From assembly GCF_932276165.1 (NCBI RefSeq), contig NC_063994.1, positions 8,680,001 to 8,744,000 of the forward strand: a stretch of DNA of 64,000 nt, read 5' to 3'. The translations under genes were made by a program, and so were the position numbers. This stretch comes from Plutella xylostella (lineage: Eukaryota > Arthropoda > Insecta > Lepidoptera > Plutellidae). The notes beneath the pieces were generated by a model. It ran no database searches. It worked only from the letters and a program-made list of their open reading frames with translations, and was not told where the DNA came from. Below, piece by piece: positions 11,201 to 22,631 of the stretch (position 1 is the stretch's first letter; each line of letters begins with the position of its first letter).

Positions 11201-11574
11201 GAAAATATATTTATAATGAAAAAAAGCACGAATCAAAATAGACTCTAACACAATTACACAGAGATCATAATTCATTATACTCATTTCAATATTGGATTTG
11301 TTGGCTAATCCAGAGACATCTTTTGACGCTTTTAGTAACTAATTAGACTTGTGAGAGTTGAGACACTATAATTTGATCGTGTTTGCCAGTCGCTAGATAG
11401 ATTCAGTCATTTAGTAGTACGTGAGACCGCCGTAAGATGGCATTGTCACGTTTTTTTTTTTTACGGAAAATAATTATATTTATAACAGTCTTTCTTTTAT
11501 TTTAATAATGATTATGAAATTATAAAAATATAATGTAATATATTTGTTGTTGTGTGTTATAACTGCCACCTCTA
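8233..11574 (-). mobile_element. Complete hAT transposon with intact transposase
   Basis: 3342-bp element flanked by a perfect 8-bp duplication, ACTATACA (8225-8232 and 11575-11582). The ends are TAGAGGTGGTCATAACGG (left) and TAGAGGTGGCAGTTATAAC (right, inverted), so only the outer 9-bp TAGAGGTGG is perfect, as usual for hAT. It holds a single uninterrupted transposase ORF on minus and sits in the last intron of hAT gene A, whose exons at 8162 and 11630 lie just outside it. Confidence 0.93.
8872..10911 (-). CDS. hAT transposase, BED finger, full length (679 aa)
   Basis: DNA-cutting enzyme of the hAT element at 8233-11574; hAT enzymes excise and reinsert their element in the nucleus. Residues about 10-55 form a BED zinc finger (C30, C33, H49, H54) for DNA binding. 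Residues 80-97 are a Gly/Thr-rich run encoded by ACCCGT hexamer repeats, a likely length-variable linker. The RNase H-like core shows LTVDCWTSRN with D250 and FLVTDNASNM with D317, the first two catalytic acids, then CYVHKLNLIV. The third acid is expected in the helical insertion region, near FYEATMIMSAENYLTASKA. Residues about 615-679 form the hATC dimerisation domain (CPLQWWRQHKTIYPAL, VVTSVPCERAFSKAGYVISD). The start is supported by the BED finger beginning right after it. No stop or frameshift is seen; length is normal for the family. Similar to ZBED1/ZBED4-type proteins. Confidence 0.93.
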   Translation of the reverse strand: MPPVPRNRAKISLIWDHFEVSDRDTKKAECKYCKNILSYKSTITNLKLHLKQKHIGVYGQFCVEEAAFLSRSGSRADVAVGVTGTSTGTGTGTTGTGQSTQSTQNIVQGNADTNTNITCGEINTNSMSNPVTVPSTSSSCMRNETNQGSRVRPHTSQQTMSSYIPKKLKSSEKDTIDKYLLKMVTKDFQPFNVVENEGFKAFVHALNPGYEIPSRKVLANKLLPAEYASQLQDIKALVNEHCQTISLTVDCWTSRNMTAYIAVTGHFIKTDTLEYRSVLIQCSALEGSHTGSKIAQELLKITEDWAIKDKVNFLVTDNASNMQSAANILGWEYYGCYVHKLNLIVQDGLGLPSIASTVSKVQKTVSHFKRSTLAKEKLIKYQTTVQNIPHGSARTLLLSVPTRWNSTYIMLERFIQLQEAIRATTPNLPVDLPIIPAEEWTYIAQIIKVLKPFYEATMIMSAENYLTASKAFVMMQGIHAVFDRLMLEDFYPPIKSLVLCLQKSLKSRFGDIETNQPIGLCTYLDPRFKDHAFRDKDALATLKCELIEKVTELLEDDEVLPIQPEEETNLDSLSIWMEFDSKIHNIRTPKSAAEKAVEEIEMYEKEAVIKRSSCPLQWWRQHKTIYPALYKLFINKCNIVVTSVPCERAFSKAGYVISDRRTRLTSSKVTQIMFLNQCK

Positions 11575-11629
11575 ACTATACAGTACTTCAGTACTACACA
11601 GGTTTAATTAAAATAATATATGTTCTTAC

Positions 11630-13290
11630 CACTCCTGCCAACCTTTAACTTCAGAGAAGCTAAAGCCTTAGCGCAGTTTCGTTCGTCACGGAAACCTTTT
11701 GTCTTGAATCGGGGATCCAAAATTATGGCTTCCGCGTAGCACTCGCTAAGCTCTATTGTTGCGAACCTCCGTTCCAAGTCCCTCTCCAACTCTTTAATGA
11801 GGGACTGGACTTCTGGTAGATCAGACTGACGGCTCCGTAAGCTGCTCAACATGATTCTTACTAGTGGAATTACTTTCGTCAGTGTGACATTCTTTTCTGC
11901 GCTTAGTTCGGTGGTCACGTCGTAAAACAGCTTTAAAATTGGTATGGCCGATTCGACTACACACCAATCATATTCGGTTAGCGCTAAATCGCTGCGTGTT
12001 AGCGCTACCGTGGTGATAACTGCGTCTTTTACTATGAGCATTCTTTGAAGCATGTCTTAGGTGGAATTCCACCGGGTCACCACGTCTTGCTTCAGTTTCA
12101 GCTGTGGGAGATTTTGCTGTTTTTGTGTCTCTACCAATTTATGCTGGGCCTGAGAGCTACGTTTAAAATACTCCACTATTTGTTTGCATTTCACCACCGT
12201 GCCTGAGATGTTCTGAAGCGCTCCTGGGTGAAATAGAATTAACATACTTAAGTATTTATATATGTATATGCAGAACAAAAATAAAAATACCTACAATACT
12301 TAAAAGAAATGATGTAAGTACTTAAGTAGGTAAGTATGGTTACAGAGTGGAATGAGGATCAGTCACGATTTTTGTTAACTATGTAGATCGATGGCAGTAA
12401 AATGACCATGACTTATGGTGAAAGAAATATCCAAATCGGACAAGAAATGACGAAGATACAGCGATTTAACTGTAGCAGTTCAAAAAACGCTTGCCAGTAC
12501 CAGCCGCGACCGCGTGACGTCATAGGAGACTGAATCCGTGCGAGATTTTCGACCTTACGTACTGTGAATGCGAACGCGCGCGGAATCGCGGATTCAGTCA
12601 TAAATCCGGATAAAATTATAAATAACTTTTTTAGCAAACTCGGCATTATAAAACTTTTACAAACCTTGCACACATAAATTAATAGTGTGGGCAAAACATG
12701 GAATATGTCTGCAATCCGTCAGCCTAATGGCAGCTGAAATATTTGCAGCGTTATCGCTAGCAATAGCTGTGGTCTTATAATTTAGACTCCATTCTGCCAT
12801 GATGGTTTTAAGAAACTCAGCCAGGTTTGTGCTGGTGTGGCGATCATTATATTCTATGCATCCAATCATACTGGATGTTAACACAGTGTTTTGATCACTG
12901 GTCAATATATAATGTGCAGTTATTGCGATATAACTGACATTATTAATTGAAGTCCATCCATCCGTTGATAGACAAACGGCCTTAGCTGCTTCCAATTTCA
13001 TTTTCGTTGCTTCCAAACACCTAAAATAGAGATAATAATGTAATACAATAATGTAATACAAATATTAGGTACTTAAATATTAAATTTACAACAACGCAAT
13101 GTCGCCGGTGGCGGTGGCGGCGGTGGCGGCAGCGGCGGCGCGGTGGCGGCGGCCGCGCCTGACCCAATACCTCGGTGCACTGTGCTTACATAGGATACTT
13201 AGATAGTCTAGGTACTTACCTCGTGTATAATTTTGAGAGCATCCCTTCCGACAATGTTTTGCGTGTCGGTAGGCTGTAGCCAGAGAGAGG
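11630..13290 (-). pseudogene. hAT gene A, exons 2-4 (catalytic core) with a premature stop
   Basis: Three exons plus the tail of exon 1. 13290-13220 codes SLPTRKTLSEGMLSKLYTR before a GTAAGT donor. 13020-12665 codes the first catalytic block AVCLSTDGWTSINNVSYIAI and TTAIASDNAANISAAIRLTD, followed by CFAHTINLCVQG. 12223-11630 codes SGTVVKCKQIVEYFKRSSQA, VVTRWNST, then a TAA stop at 12059-12057 where hAT relatives have an aromatic residue, then DMLQRMLIVKDAV and LDPRFKTKGFRDE. Each junction (donor/acceptor and phase) rejoins in frame. The stop is the only lesion I see in these exons. The catalytic Asp pair (TDGW, SDNA) is retained. Exon 1 is physically separated by the LINE at 13291-24696. Confidence 0.8.
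13098..13158. repeat. GGC/GGT-rich microsatellite
   Basis: About 60 bp of GGCGGT/GGCGGC repeats inside an intron of hAT gene A; an isolated GC island in AT-rich DNA. Confidence 0.7.
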
Positions 13291-13719
13291 GCGCCACCGT
13301 CGCTCAATACAGACCAGTTACAGAGATTGAATTTTTAAAACTTAATTAAAAATAGAAATACAAAAAAATGGTGATTAAAAAGGTCACCAACATTTTCATG
13401 TAGTCATAATACATCGACCAAAGTGTTATCAAAGTGATTTAACTACTAATAATAAAAAACAAAAGATCACAACAATTCAAAGCAAAACTGTTTACAATGA
13501 AGAAAAATAGTGCTTAATAAAGTTATCAGGGCAAACAGGCTCATAACTAAGTGTCTGTGTCAGTGATATTAAGTGATTTTAGTGAAATAATTGTTATTTA
13601 CTAACAATCTATTTACTTGTGTAATATCCACCTGTCCAAAGTTCACCAACGGCTAATTTGCACCAAATACATGCAAAACTAGAATAAGATCAATTATTTC
13701 AACAACAAATCTTAAGCAA

Positions 13720-13796
13720 CTGTAGTCTAGTCGGATAAGACTCTGGACTCTGTAGCACTATCTCGCCGAGAGCGGGTTCGATTCCACCGCAGTGCA
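13720..13796 (+). other. tRNA-like sequence in the LINE 5' region
   Basis: Contains TGTAGTCTAGTCGGATAAGA (A-box-like) and GCGGGTTCGATTCC (B-box-like) 30-45 bp apart, with end segments ACTGTAG and CCGCAGT that can pair as an acceptor stem. It lies 70 bp before the LINE ATG at 13869. The stems are imperfect, so this is more likely a tRNA-derived promoter or SINE relic than a working tRNA gene. Confidence 0.45.
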
Positions 13797-13868
13797 TATA
13801 ATCTTTTGTAATTTATTTCCTCATACTGTGATTTATGGTAAAAAGATACTAAAGATAAAATATAAAAC

Positions 13869-14657
13869 ATGAGTTTCTTAGATACCATCACGTTTCGTAG
13901 ACGGCCGCGAACACAATCAGAAACACAAATGACGGAAGATGAAGCTAATAGCACAAAAAACGCACTAGATGGCACTTCAAACAGTATGCCATCCTTCTCT
14001 GAGGACGAAGACGAGGTGGTTAAAGATCTTAAGTCTCAGATCGAACATCTTCAAATTGAATTAAAAGCCGCACACGACGAAATCGGTAATCTTAGTCTAG
14101 AAAATGCGGAACTTAAAAATAGCATCAAGGTAATACAAAAAGAAAACGATATGTACAAAAAAGTCACAAATAGTTTGAAAAATGACTTAGCCACTCCTAA
14201 AAAAAAGAAAGAAAACATTTCGGCTATGTTGACAAAGACTCCTAGAATTATAACTGAAAAATACGTAGACAATAAAATTGATACGACTAAGGAATCTACA
14301 AAACAAAAAACACAAGTAAAACCAAATCATAATAATGACACAAGCAAGCTACACAGACTTACGACACCAAAGGCAAGAGATAGTAACAGAAACTCTTCCA
14401 CGATGACAAACCAACCTAGGACACAAAACAAGTTACTCATTGTCAGTAGCAATAAAACCAATAACATTTTAGAGATAACTAGAACTACATTTCATAGCGA
14501 CTACAACTCATGTCATGATTTGACACCAAATGTTGGAATAAAGCAACTTCTTTGGGGAATTGAAGCAAAACTGAAGAACTTCACGAAAGATGATTTCTGT
14601 GTGATTTTAATCGGAGAGAGTGACTTTAAAACGACGAATAACTACTTCGATTTAGTT
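13869..14657 (+). pseudogene. CR1-like LINE N-terminal region (coiled coil, basic linker)
   Basis: ORF from ATG 13869. Residues about 45-110 form a coiled coil (LKSQIEHLQIELKAAHDEIG, NLSLENAELKNSIKVIQKEN), followed by a Lys/Thr-rich basic linker and VSSNKTNNILEITRTTFHSD, then FCVILIGESDFKTTNNYFDL. The last segment begins an SGNH/esterase-like fold found in CR1 ORF1 proteins. The frame stops in the 84-bp insertion; skipping it, the frame runs straight into the next segment (14749), so this was one long ORF. Probable role: RNA binding and oligomerisation of the LINE ribonucleoprotein. Confidence 0.7.
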
Positions 14658-14741
14658 TTTTATTTATTTATTTATTTATTTATTTAATAACTTAAAACCT
14701 ATCATTACAGCTACTCCAATGCGATAGGCAAGCAAACAGTT
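14658..14741 (-). mobile_element. Short 3' retroposon fragment with AAAT tail
   Basis: 84 bp flanked by TTTAGTT (14651-14657 and 14742-14748). Read on minus it ends in repeated AAAT units. Removing it plus one TTTAGTT gives GAT TTA GTT AAA GTT GTG, continuing the LINE frame. Confidence 0.75.
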
Positions 14742-14748
14742 TTTAGTT

Positions 14749-17257
14749 AAAGTTGTGTACATACGAGAAATTCTGCAGCCATTACATCACACAAACATTT
14801 TAATATGCCTTCCTACATTTAAATGCCATGACCACACCTCAATGTTCAACTGGCGAGTAGAAACGTTTAATAACTTAATTTATCTGGATGCTCTGACACA
14901 TGAGCACATATTTGTACTTGACTCAAATGCTAACTTAACTTATGACTATAACATGTTTTCAAGGGGTCAAGGTCAATTAAATGACAAAGGAATGCAAACC
15001 GTATTTTATGACATATATAAATCAATCAATTTTGTTATTAAAAAATACAGAGAATGCCCATGTAATCATATTACTAACAAACAAAGTGTCACAAATTCAT
15101 GTAATACTAATAATTCATCTGACTTTTTTCGTGTATTTAAATCAATATGTGTTATGCATCAAAATATTAATGGACTTATAACTAAATCAGACTTGCTAGT
15201 TGTGAATTTGGAAGAACTATCTATTAATAATACAAATGTAGACGTCTTGTGTATTACAGAACATAATATGATGGCCTCTGATGTCAGTCAATTGTCCATA
15301 CCAAACTATACACTGGCTACACATTTCTGTAGAGATGATCGAAACGGGGGATCCTGCATCTTGGTAAAAAACAGCTTAAAGTCTAAACCTATCTTGGAAA
15401 TTTTGAAACTGAACAGCCCAAATCGTTTTGAGTGTTGTGCTTTGGAGCTAATTGATCATAAAATTATTATAATTTGCATTTACAGAATACCAAAATACAC
15501 TAAGGAGGCCTTCAATCTATTCTTTGAAAAACTGGAGGTAATCCTATCTAAATACTGTTTAGGAAAAAAATATATAATCTGTGGAGACTTCAACATTGAC
15601 ATCCTAAAAAATAATGAACAAAGACATTTGAAAATTTACTCCTAAGCTATAACTTCAAACTTAAAATTCGTCAACCCACACGACTTAGTAGTGGTACCTG
15701 CATTGACAACATTACATATAATATAAAGGGTGGCACAGCTGAAGTCATAGATTTCGCGCTGTCTGATCATACTGCACAGTTAGGTACATGCCCAGTTAAA
15801 AAAAGTTGCAGTCTACCATTCTGGTATACATATAGGCGAGACTACTCTCTTGAAAATCTACAGAAATTCAAGGAATGTTTAGACAATCTTAGTTTTAATG
15901 ATGTATATGAAGAAAAAGATGCTGATAAAGCATTTGACATTTATTTTAATACTTTTAAACTCTTTTATGACTTGTGTTTCCCACTTAGAAGAATAAAAAT
16001 GTACACTTCAAAAAAAAATTAAATGGGTTTCGAAAGGTATTAGAGCTTGTAGTAAGCGGAAGCGAGAACTTTTGTGGGCGTATAGACGTGCTCCCAACTC
16101 TAATAACAAAAAAAAGCTTAAATTGTATTCAAAAAGACTCAAATTAATAATTGCACTCACTCAGAAACACCAGAACGATCATACAATCAAAAACTCTACC
16201 AATAAATAAAAAACCACATGGAAAATTATAAATAAGTCGAAAGAAAATTTTCCTCCGGAACCAATATACCAATTAAAAGTCAACGGCAAAATATTTAAAA
16301 AACCATCTGACATCGCTGAAAATTTTAATAATTATTTTGTTAATGTAGTTACATCTCATTCGAATCCGGAAAAAGATGAAGATAATAATTTTAATAGTGA
16401 CCGACAATATGAATTTAATAATTTATTGACAACTAAAAGCTATAATTCACTGTTCATGAAACCGACTACCGCACATGACATATATCTAATAATAAAATCA
16501 TTGAAAAACACAAACAGCACTGGATACGATGATATATCAACCAAAGTTGTCAAATATGTTGCAGCAACAACTGCCCCGGTGCTGAGTTATCTGGTCAATC
16601 TTAGTATAGAAACGGGAGTCTACCCCAAGAAACTTAAAAAGACTATCGTAACACCAATTTTTAAGAAAGATGATAGAGAAATCATGGATTTCTATCGTCC
16701 TATAGCACTGATTCCAATTTACTCAAAGATATATGAAAAATGCATCTATGATAATCTTTATTCATTCTTAGAAAATTTCGATATCTTGGCGAAAGAACAA
16801 CATGGATTCAGAAAAAAATCCACGATTAATGTTGCTATATATAATTTTATAAAAAAAATAATAACAAACATTGACACAAAACAATCTGTATCAGCACTAT
16901 ATATGGATCTATCAAAAGCATTTGACTTTGTGAATCATAAGGTACTTCTGAATAAATTGGAAAAATATGGCATTAGAGGTAAGATTTTGTCACTCATCAA
17001 TTCCTACCTTACTGATAGAGCTCAACTAACCCAGATCAAAAAAATATGTAGTAAAACAAAAACAGAAAAAGTTTTTTTATCTAGCGAAAAGGCAGTTAAA
17101 AATGGTGTTCCACAGGGAAGCGTGTTAGGTCCTCTGCTGTTTCTTATTTATATTAATGATCTTCCTAATATAACAAAACATTCAATGATACTATTTGCCG
17201 ATGACAGTACGATTGTTTTTACTAAAATTAATGAGAATGATTATAACCTTGACATTA
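14749..17257 (+). pseudogene. CR1-like LINE: esterase-like end, endonuclease and most of the RT
   Basis: 14749-15640 codes ICLPTFKCHDHTSMFNWRVE, VLDSNANLTYDYNMFSRGQG and QLNDKGMQTVF (esterase-like end; the usual catalytic His before LN is Gln here), then the APE-type endonuclease: CVMHQNINGLITKSDLLVV, VLCITEHNMM, CIYRIPKYTKEAFNLFFEKL, KYIICGDFNIDI. A frameshift near 15630 moves the endonuclease end (FALSDHTAQ) to another frame; a second near 16010 and a stop near 16207 precede the RT. The RT (16426 on) shows NSTGYDDISTKVVK, DFYRPIALIPIYSKIYEKCI, ALYMDLSKAFDFVNHKVLLN, NGVPQGSVLGPLLFLIYIND and the catalytic FADD. The frame ends where the 17258-23605 element inserts. Confidence 0.85.
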
Positions 17258-19794
17258 ACTGTACACCAGAGGAAAAGTGTGTTAAGTCCATTTTTTTTTT
17301 AAATGACTTAAATGCATTTCCTTGACCAGAATATTTTCGTTCACCAAATGGTAAAACATGTTATGTCCTATGTAATACCACAAAAAATATCTTGAATATT
17401 ATAATGTACTAAGTCCCTGTCTAGGCCGGGGCATATCCAATTAAGTCATACTTAAAACATTATGCCACAATGTATTCTATTTTTTCAGACGATTTTTGTA
17501 TTAAGTCCCACTTAATACAGTTTTCTTCTAAGTATTTTTTTGAAATGGCAACATCACAATGAGAAATTGCGCGCTTTTCTATCAATCAGTGTCAAATGTC
17601 AATGTCAAGTCCATGTCATTTCGGCGGTCCGATCATAAATTCGCGCGTCGATTATTAGTTCGTTTAAGAAGATTTAATGTGCAATTTGTTAAATAACATG
17701 TGAAAATGAATACATTTATGCGTGGAAAGAAGTTGGTTGATGTAAGTATGGCCAGACGTAAAGAAATACGAAATAAAACAGTGTACTGTGAAGATTAGTG
17801 ATGGGTTGATATATGTAGGTACCTAATAGTTGATTTTCATCTTATTTCAGCTTGCTTTATCTAACAATGTTTCAAGCAATGGCCGAAGAGGAGCCTTGGA
17901 AAACGTCTTACCTACCGGTGACCCGTTGAGCTTGTCAGATATTGTCATAAATATGGAGGTTAAGCAGGTGAGATTCTGTTCTGTTTATGTTAGTAATTGC
18001 ATGGTAATGTTTATCGTATCAGATGAGTATCATATAATTTATACAATTGATCTTTTCAGGTTGATCCAGCGAATAACTATTTGCAGACATCACCAAATTC
18101 TAGCCCCAGTATTTTGGCTGAACAAAATGTAACTTTGACTGATCAGTATTTTGCATCTACTGATACTGTAGAAGTGACACGAAGTGAACCAAACTGCTGT
18201 GATGATTCTAGTGATGGTTCTCGTAGTTATTATTCGGACTCTGACAAAGATCCAATCTTTGTAGTGCCCGAGTCAGAAGAAGATTCAAGTGAAGAAGAAA
18301 ACTACAATTTATCTGACTCGGGAAATAATAATACAACACCTGTTACACCGAAAAAGTCTCGGAAACGAAAGAGAAATGAAGCTGAATGGAAGTGTAATCA
18401 GCGCAAGATTAAACGATGTGCAGGAAAAACTTATATTTCCAAAAATAATAAAGAAGTACCAGCCAAAACCTTAAAATCTCCATGTTCGCTAAAATGCAAA
18501 AAAAAATGTTCTCTAAAAATATCTGTAGAGAAGAGGAAAGAAATTTTGGAAAATTTCTATAGAGAAGACTTTGACAATAATATGAAAAGGCTTTTTGTTG
18601 CCAATAGAGTGCGGAAGGTTGATTTACAAAGAAGACGTCCCCGTACTGGGGCAAGAAGAAACAGACGTAACTTCACTTTGCAATACACATTTCATGTTGA
18701 AGACAAGGAGATTCCTGTGTGTAAAACTTTTTTTTTAAATACGCTATGTATTTCACAAAGTTTTGTAGATGTTGCTCTGATGAAAAAGGTAGAGGGAGGT
18801 GGTGTGAGCAGTGACCAAAGAGGTAAACATACTCCTAGCAATAAGCTTGATGACTGTGTACGAAACACTATAAGAAAACATATAGAATCATTCCCTTCTA
18901 CTGAAAGTCACTATAGCAGAGAACGCACTAACCGTAAATATCTTGGAAATGATTTAAACATTAAAAAGATGTACTCATTATATTTAGAATACTGCAAGCA
19001 ACTAAAAATTCCTAAAGAAAATGTTGCAAAAGACTGGCTGTATTATGATATATTTAACAAGGAATATAATCTTTCATTTAAGGGTCAGCAATAGGCAATC
19101 GAGGGTTGGCATTGTCATAGAATTATGTAGTAAATGATGCTCTACAGCCTTGAAAAAAATCACACAGGTAGCCGAAGAGTCTAGCTAGGTGCTGAATCAT
19201 TCGAATTTAAGTAAATGCTTATGGATAACTGTAAATTAATTTCGAAAAACCAGTAAATCACACTCCCGTATTGTAACAACTGTGTCGTAATTATCAAGAA
19301 TTTTCATATGATTCTTATCAAATTATAAAGATAAATGCTTGGACTAGGCGCTAAATACCTTGTTTTTTAATAAACACACACCTATTTTGTGTAAATTAAT
19401 CCCAAACTTGAGCAATTTTTTTCCCTCAAATCTTCATACAAATATCTATGGCGGCTTTCTGTGTTATAAAATCATAAACACAAGCGACGTTTGATTCAGT
19501 CGGCCGGTGGCCTCCAAAGAAGGGTCACGTCGGTTTAGGCGGCACTGACAGCTCGCGATCTAATTGTGTACAGACACAAAATCACTGCACATTGGTTGTC
19601 ATTGCACTTTTTCAACTTTTATGACACCAACATAATTTGATTTGAAATTGAGGAAGCATAATTCTTATACTATATTCAATAAATTAAATGATAATGTTCT
19701 TTATTAGTTAAGTCCATGGTACTTCTTGATTTAATTATAATTATTAATGCCTAACTAAAACTCACTAATATAAAATTAAACTAAAAAGACGATG

Positions 19795-20045
19795 CTGGCC
19801 AGATCGCTGCCACTGTCGGGTAGGGTACCCAAGACGCTGGCCGCGTTACCCCGCTATATAGCGATGCTTAGCCTTTGTGATAGGTAAGTGCCAGCCCTAG
19901 GGTCCCTTGAGACTTCTATTAGTCTGCTGCTGATGTCTTTAAAAAGCTGACGTGCCTCCGGTCCCCACGGCCCTGGGATGAGGAGCAGGAATATAGTGAA
20001 TGGATCTAAGTGATGACAATACGTAGGAAGATTAGGTTAGGATTC
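19795..20045 (-). pseudogene. LINE-derived C-terminal fragment (QRGNAASVLGT type)
   Basis: Minus translation reads PFTIFLLLIPGPWGPEARQL, FKDISSRLIEVSRDPRAGTY, LSQRLSIAI, a stop, then RGNAASVLGTLPDSGSDL. This conserved block recurs at the C-terminus of reverse transcriptase polyproteins in many invertebrate genomes. One in-frame stop; no RT domain accompanies it. Confidence 0.5.
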
Positions 20046-20170
20046 AAAAACACAGTCTCATGGTGCTGGTTGAGGCATGGTCTCGTGAGGATCTGATGAG
20101 GGCACGGAGTAACACGGAGGTGACTGATTTTTATTTCAAAGATTTAATAGCTAAAAGCATCGAGTTTGGG

Positions 20171-20496
20171 CGCGGTGGTAGCTCAGTCGGGTAAGCGCCC
20201 GCTTCTCACGCAAGAAATGCGGGTTCGAATCATGGCGCTGACATGTACCAATGAGTTCTTTTAACTTAAGTACAATGTATACCATCGCTCTAACGGTGAA
20301 GGAAAACATCGTGAGGAAACCTGCATATCTAGATTTAGCACATCTAGATATGTGAACCCACCAACCCGCAGTGGACCAGCGTGGTGGGAAATGGTTCAAG
20401 CTTAGGAAGGCAGTTTAGACCTTGGGGATATGCACAAAGGTTCCACTCGAGAGAGCCAGGTGCAGGTACTTACACCCCCACAGAGAATAGAATAGA
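20171..20496 (+). mobile_element. tRNA-derived SINE with 12-bp TSD
   Basis: The head is tRNA-like: GCGGTGGTAGCTCAGTCGGG (A box) and GCGGGTTCGAATC (B box). The body contains GTGAAGGAAAACATCGTGAG. The tail is AGAATAGAATAG. A perfect direct repeat ATCGAGTTTGGG flanks it (20159-20170 and 20497-20508), so both ends are exact. Pol III promoter boxes are intact by eye. Confidence 0.93.
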
Positions 20497-22477
20497 ATCG
20501 AGTTTGGGCTATTAAGTATGTTTTTCAAAGAGAGAGAGAAAGATATTTTAGGTTTCCTCTGGATTAGTTAGATTTACTGGGTTTACTAAATTCATTCGTA
20601 ACGTAAAATTGACAATGACGGAATATCTTCTATAGACAGTAGCCACTAATAAAAACAACGATATATGGCGTGATTTGCAAAAGTACCTATCTAGTCAACC
20701 TGCCACGGGGTGACTTCGGTGGGTAACTCAGAATAATACTAATTATATATGTTATTGCATCAATAATAAAAAAATCAAGAAAATATTCAAAGTTTCCATC
20801 CTCGCTTTACACGCACACAAATCACAAACTCATGCCTTGTTCTAGGAGCAGGGTCTACCCTGGTGTATTTCCATGACCACTTTTCATTAGCGTCCCACCG
20901 GTTTCGATGCTCAGCGGAATAGCACCATTAACCATTATTATTCTGAGATATCATCACTTCTTATTCTGAGTTACCCAACATAAAATCACGCCATCTATTG
21001 AAATCATTTTTTAAATTAGGATTTGTCTATGGTGTGGTCCCCAAATTTAAGGGTAAAAGCCATTAATTATATTTTAACCTTTTTTTATACCTATTATATT
21101 AAAAGACCTATTCAACGATACCCTACCTACACCATCAAAATAACCGGAAAAAATATCAGCCCCAATTTACTTGTATGGGAGAGGGAGTACCCCAATTTTT
21201 TTTGGGTACTCCTCATATCTATGCGAAATATCAGCTTGATAACTTTACCCGTTTCTGAGAAAAAGGGCAGTGACAGACAGTCAGTCAGACAGACGGACAA
21301 CAAAGAGATCTTATAACGGTTGCTTTTTTCTTTTGAGGTACGAAACTCTAAAAATATGAAAAAATATTATTCTGCCACCAAAAAATATACTTACAAACAT
21401 ACATACATACAATCAAAAAACATTACTCTCCTCCTTCGGCAGTCGGGTTAAAACAAGTGAGACTGATTCTGAACTTTTGTTCTACGAGTTTTAAAAATTA
21501 ACCAAAAAAAACCTTTATCATAGAAACTTTGTTGACACGTGACTTTTTACCATGGAAAACGAATTTTTTTTTTCGCGTTTTTGCAAAACTCGTAGAACTA
21601 AAGTTGTTCAGAATGACCCCTTGAGTCATCCCCTTTCGGCTTAGTATACCCTTAGTATAACTTAATTATTATCTACACTTTAATACCTGTAGTTACCTTT
21701 CTACAAGTAAATACCACATTTATTTAGAAATCTAATCGGGTTCCGAGTATGGAGAAAAGTGGCACCCCTATTAATTTCTACTCTTTCCTGGTGCTTACCA
21801 GTGTAATTAAAAATTAAACTTCACTACTTGAAAATAATTGTCAATAAAGTTGGCGAGTAAAAGTTTATCGACCCACTGTGCAAACTTACATGTGTGCGTG
21901 TCACTGCGTGTGCTGTGTGAAGAGCATTGAAAACCCAAAATTGGCGCGGCACGTCACCCTGTACGGGCCCTTAAGCAACCAGCGAATGATACGTGTGACA
22001 CATGTGATGAATTTAAGATATCAATTCAACAGAGTGTCTCCTCTGAAAGGGACCTTATTCAAATTGATTATGATAGACACTTGATAGAAAGCCAGCGAAG
22101 GTATGATCTAAAATCAGCTGATAAACTATTGTCAAGACAAGATAAGACTAAAAAGGTTGTAATGATAGATTTACAAAAATGCCTACCCACACCATATCTA
22201 ACCAACTCCCAGATATTTTACTTAAGAAAATTATGGACTCTGAACCTAACCATTTTTGATGCTTCAACTAAAGAGACATATTGTATAATGTGGGATGAGA
22301 CTACTGGTGCCAGAGGTGGTTGTGAAATTGCATCCTGTTTATATAAGTGGGCTAGAGAAAACTTACTAACTAATGATAAGATAGAAGAACTTACAATATG
22401 GTCAGACAACTGTGGAGGCCAAAATAGAAACTACATAATGATTTCATTCTATTTTTGGTTACTCAAACAATGATGTT

Positions 22478-22631
22478 GATTCTGAAGGCAGAAATTCTAA
22501 TTTTAACGCTGTCAAACTAAAAAAATTGCTAGCATAAAATTACATTTACGGAAACAATCATAGAGTCGAATTTTAAACAAAGAAATTAAGGTTTTGACAT
22601 CGCTAAATTTAAAATTTCTGCCTTCAGAATC
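22478..22631. mobile_element. Foldback MITE, 19-bp perfect inverted ends
   Basis: GATTCTGAAGGCAGAAATT at 22478-22496 is exactly inverted at 22613-22631. It lies between the SDNCGGQN block and the GHTH block of the DUF7869-like gene and breaks it. A clean TSD is not seen. Confidence 0.75.

Larger units (their letters stand above)
19082..21970. mobile_element. TTAA-flanked (piggyBac-like) non-autonomous element
   Basis: 2.9 kb inserted in the DUF7869-like gene. TTAA stands at 19078-19081 and 21971-21974, and removing the element plus one TTAA gives TCA TTT AAG CAA CCA, continuing the protein frame. The ends are GGGTCAGCA and, inverted, GGGCCCGTA: short and imperfect TIRs. No transposase of its own is seen. 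It contains a LINE fragment (19795-20045), a SINE (20171-20496) and, near 21240-21480, a GACAGACAGTCAGTCAGACA-type tract. Confidence 0.75.

Noticed and set aside
20171..20240. Functional tRNA gene
   Set aside because: tRNA-like head is followed by a SINE body and bounded by a TSD; it is a retroposon.
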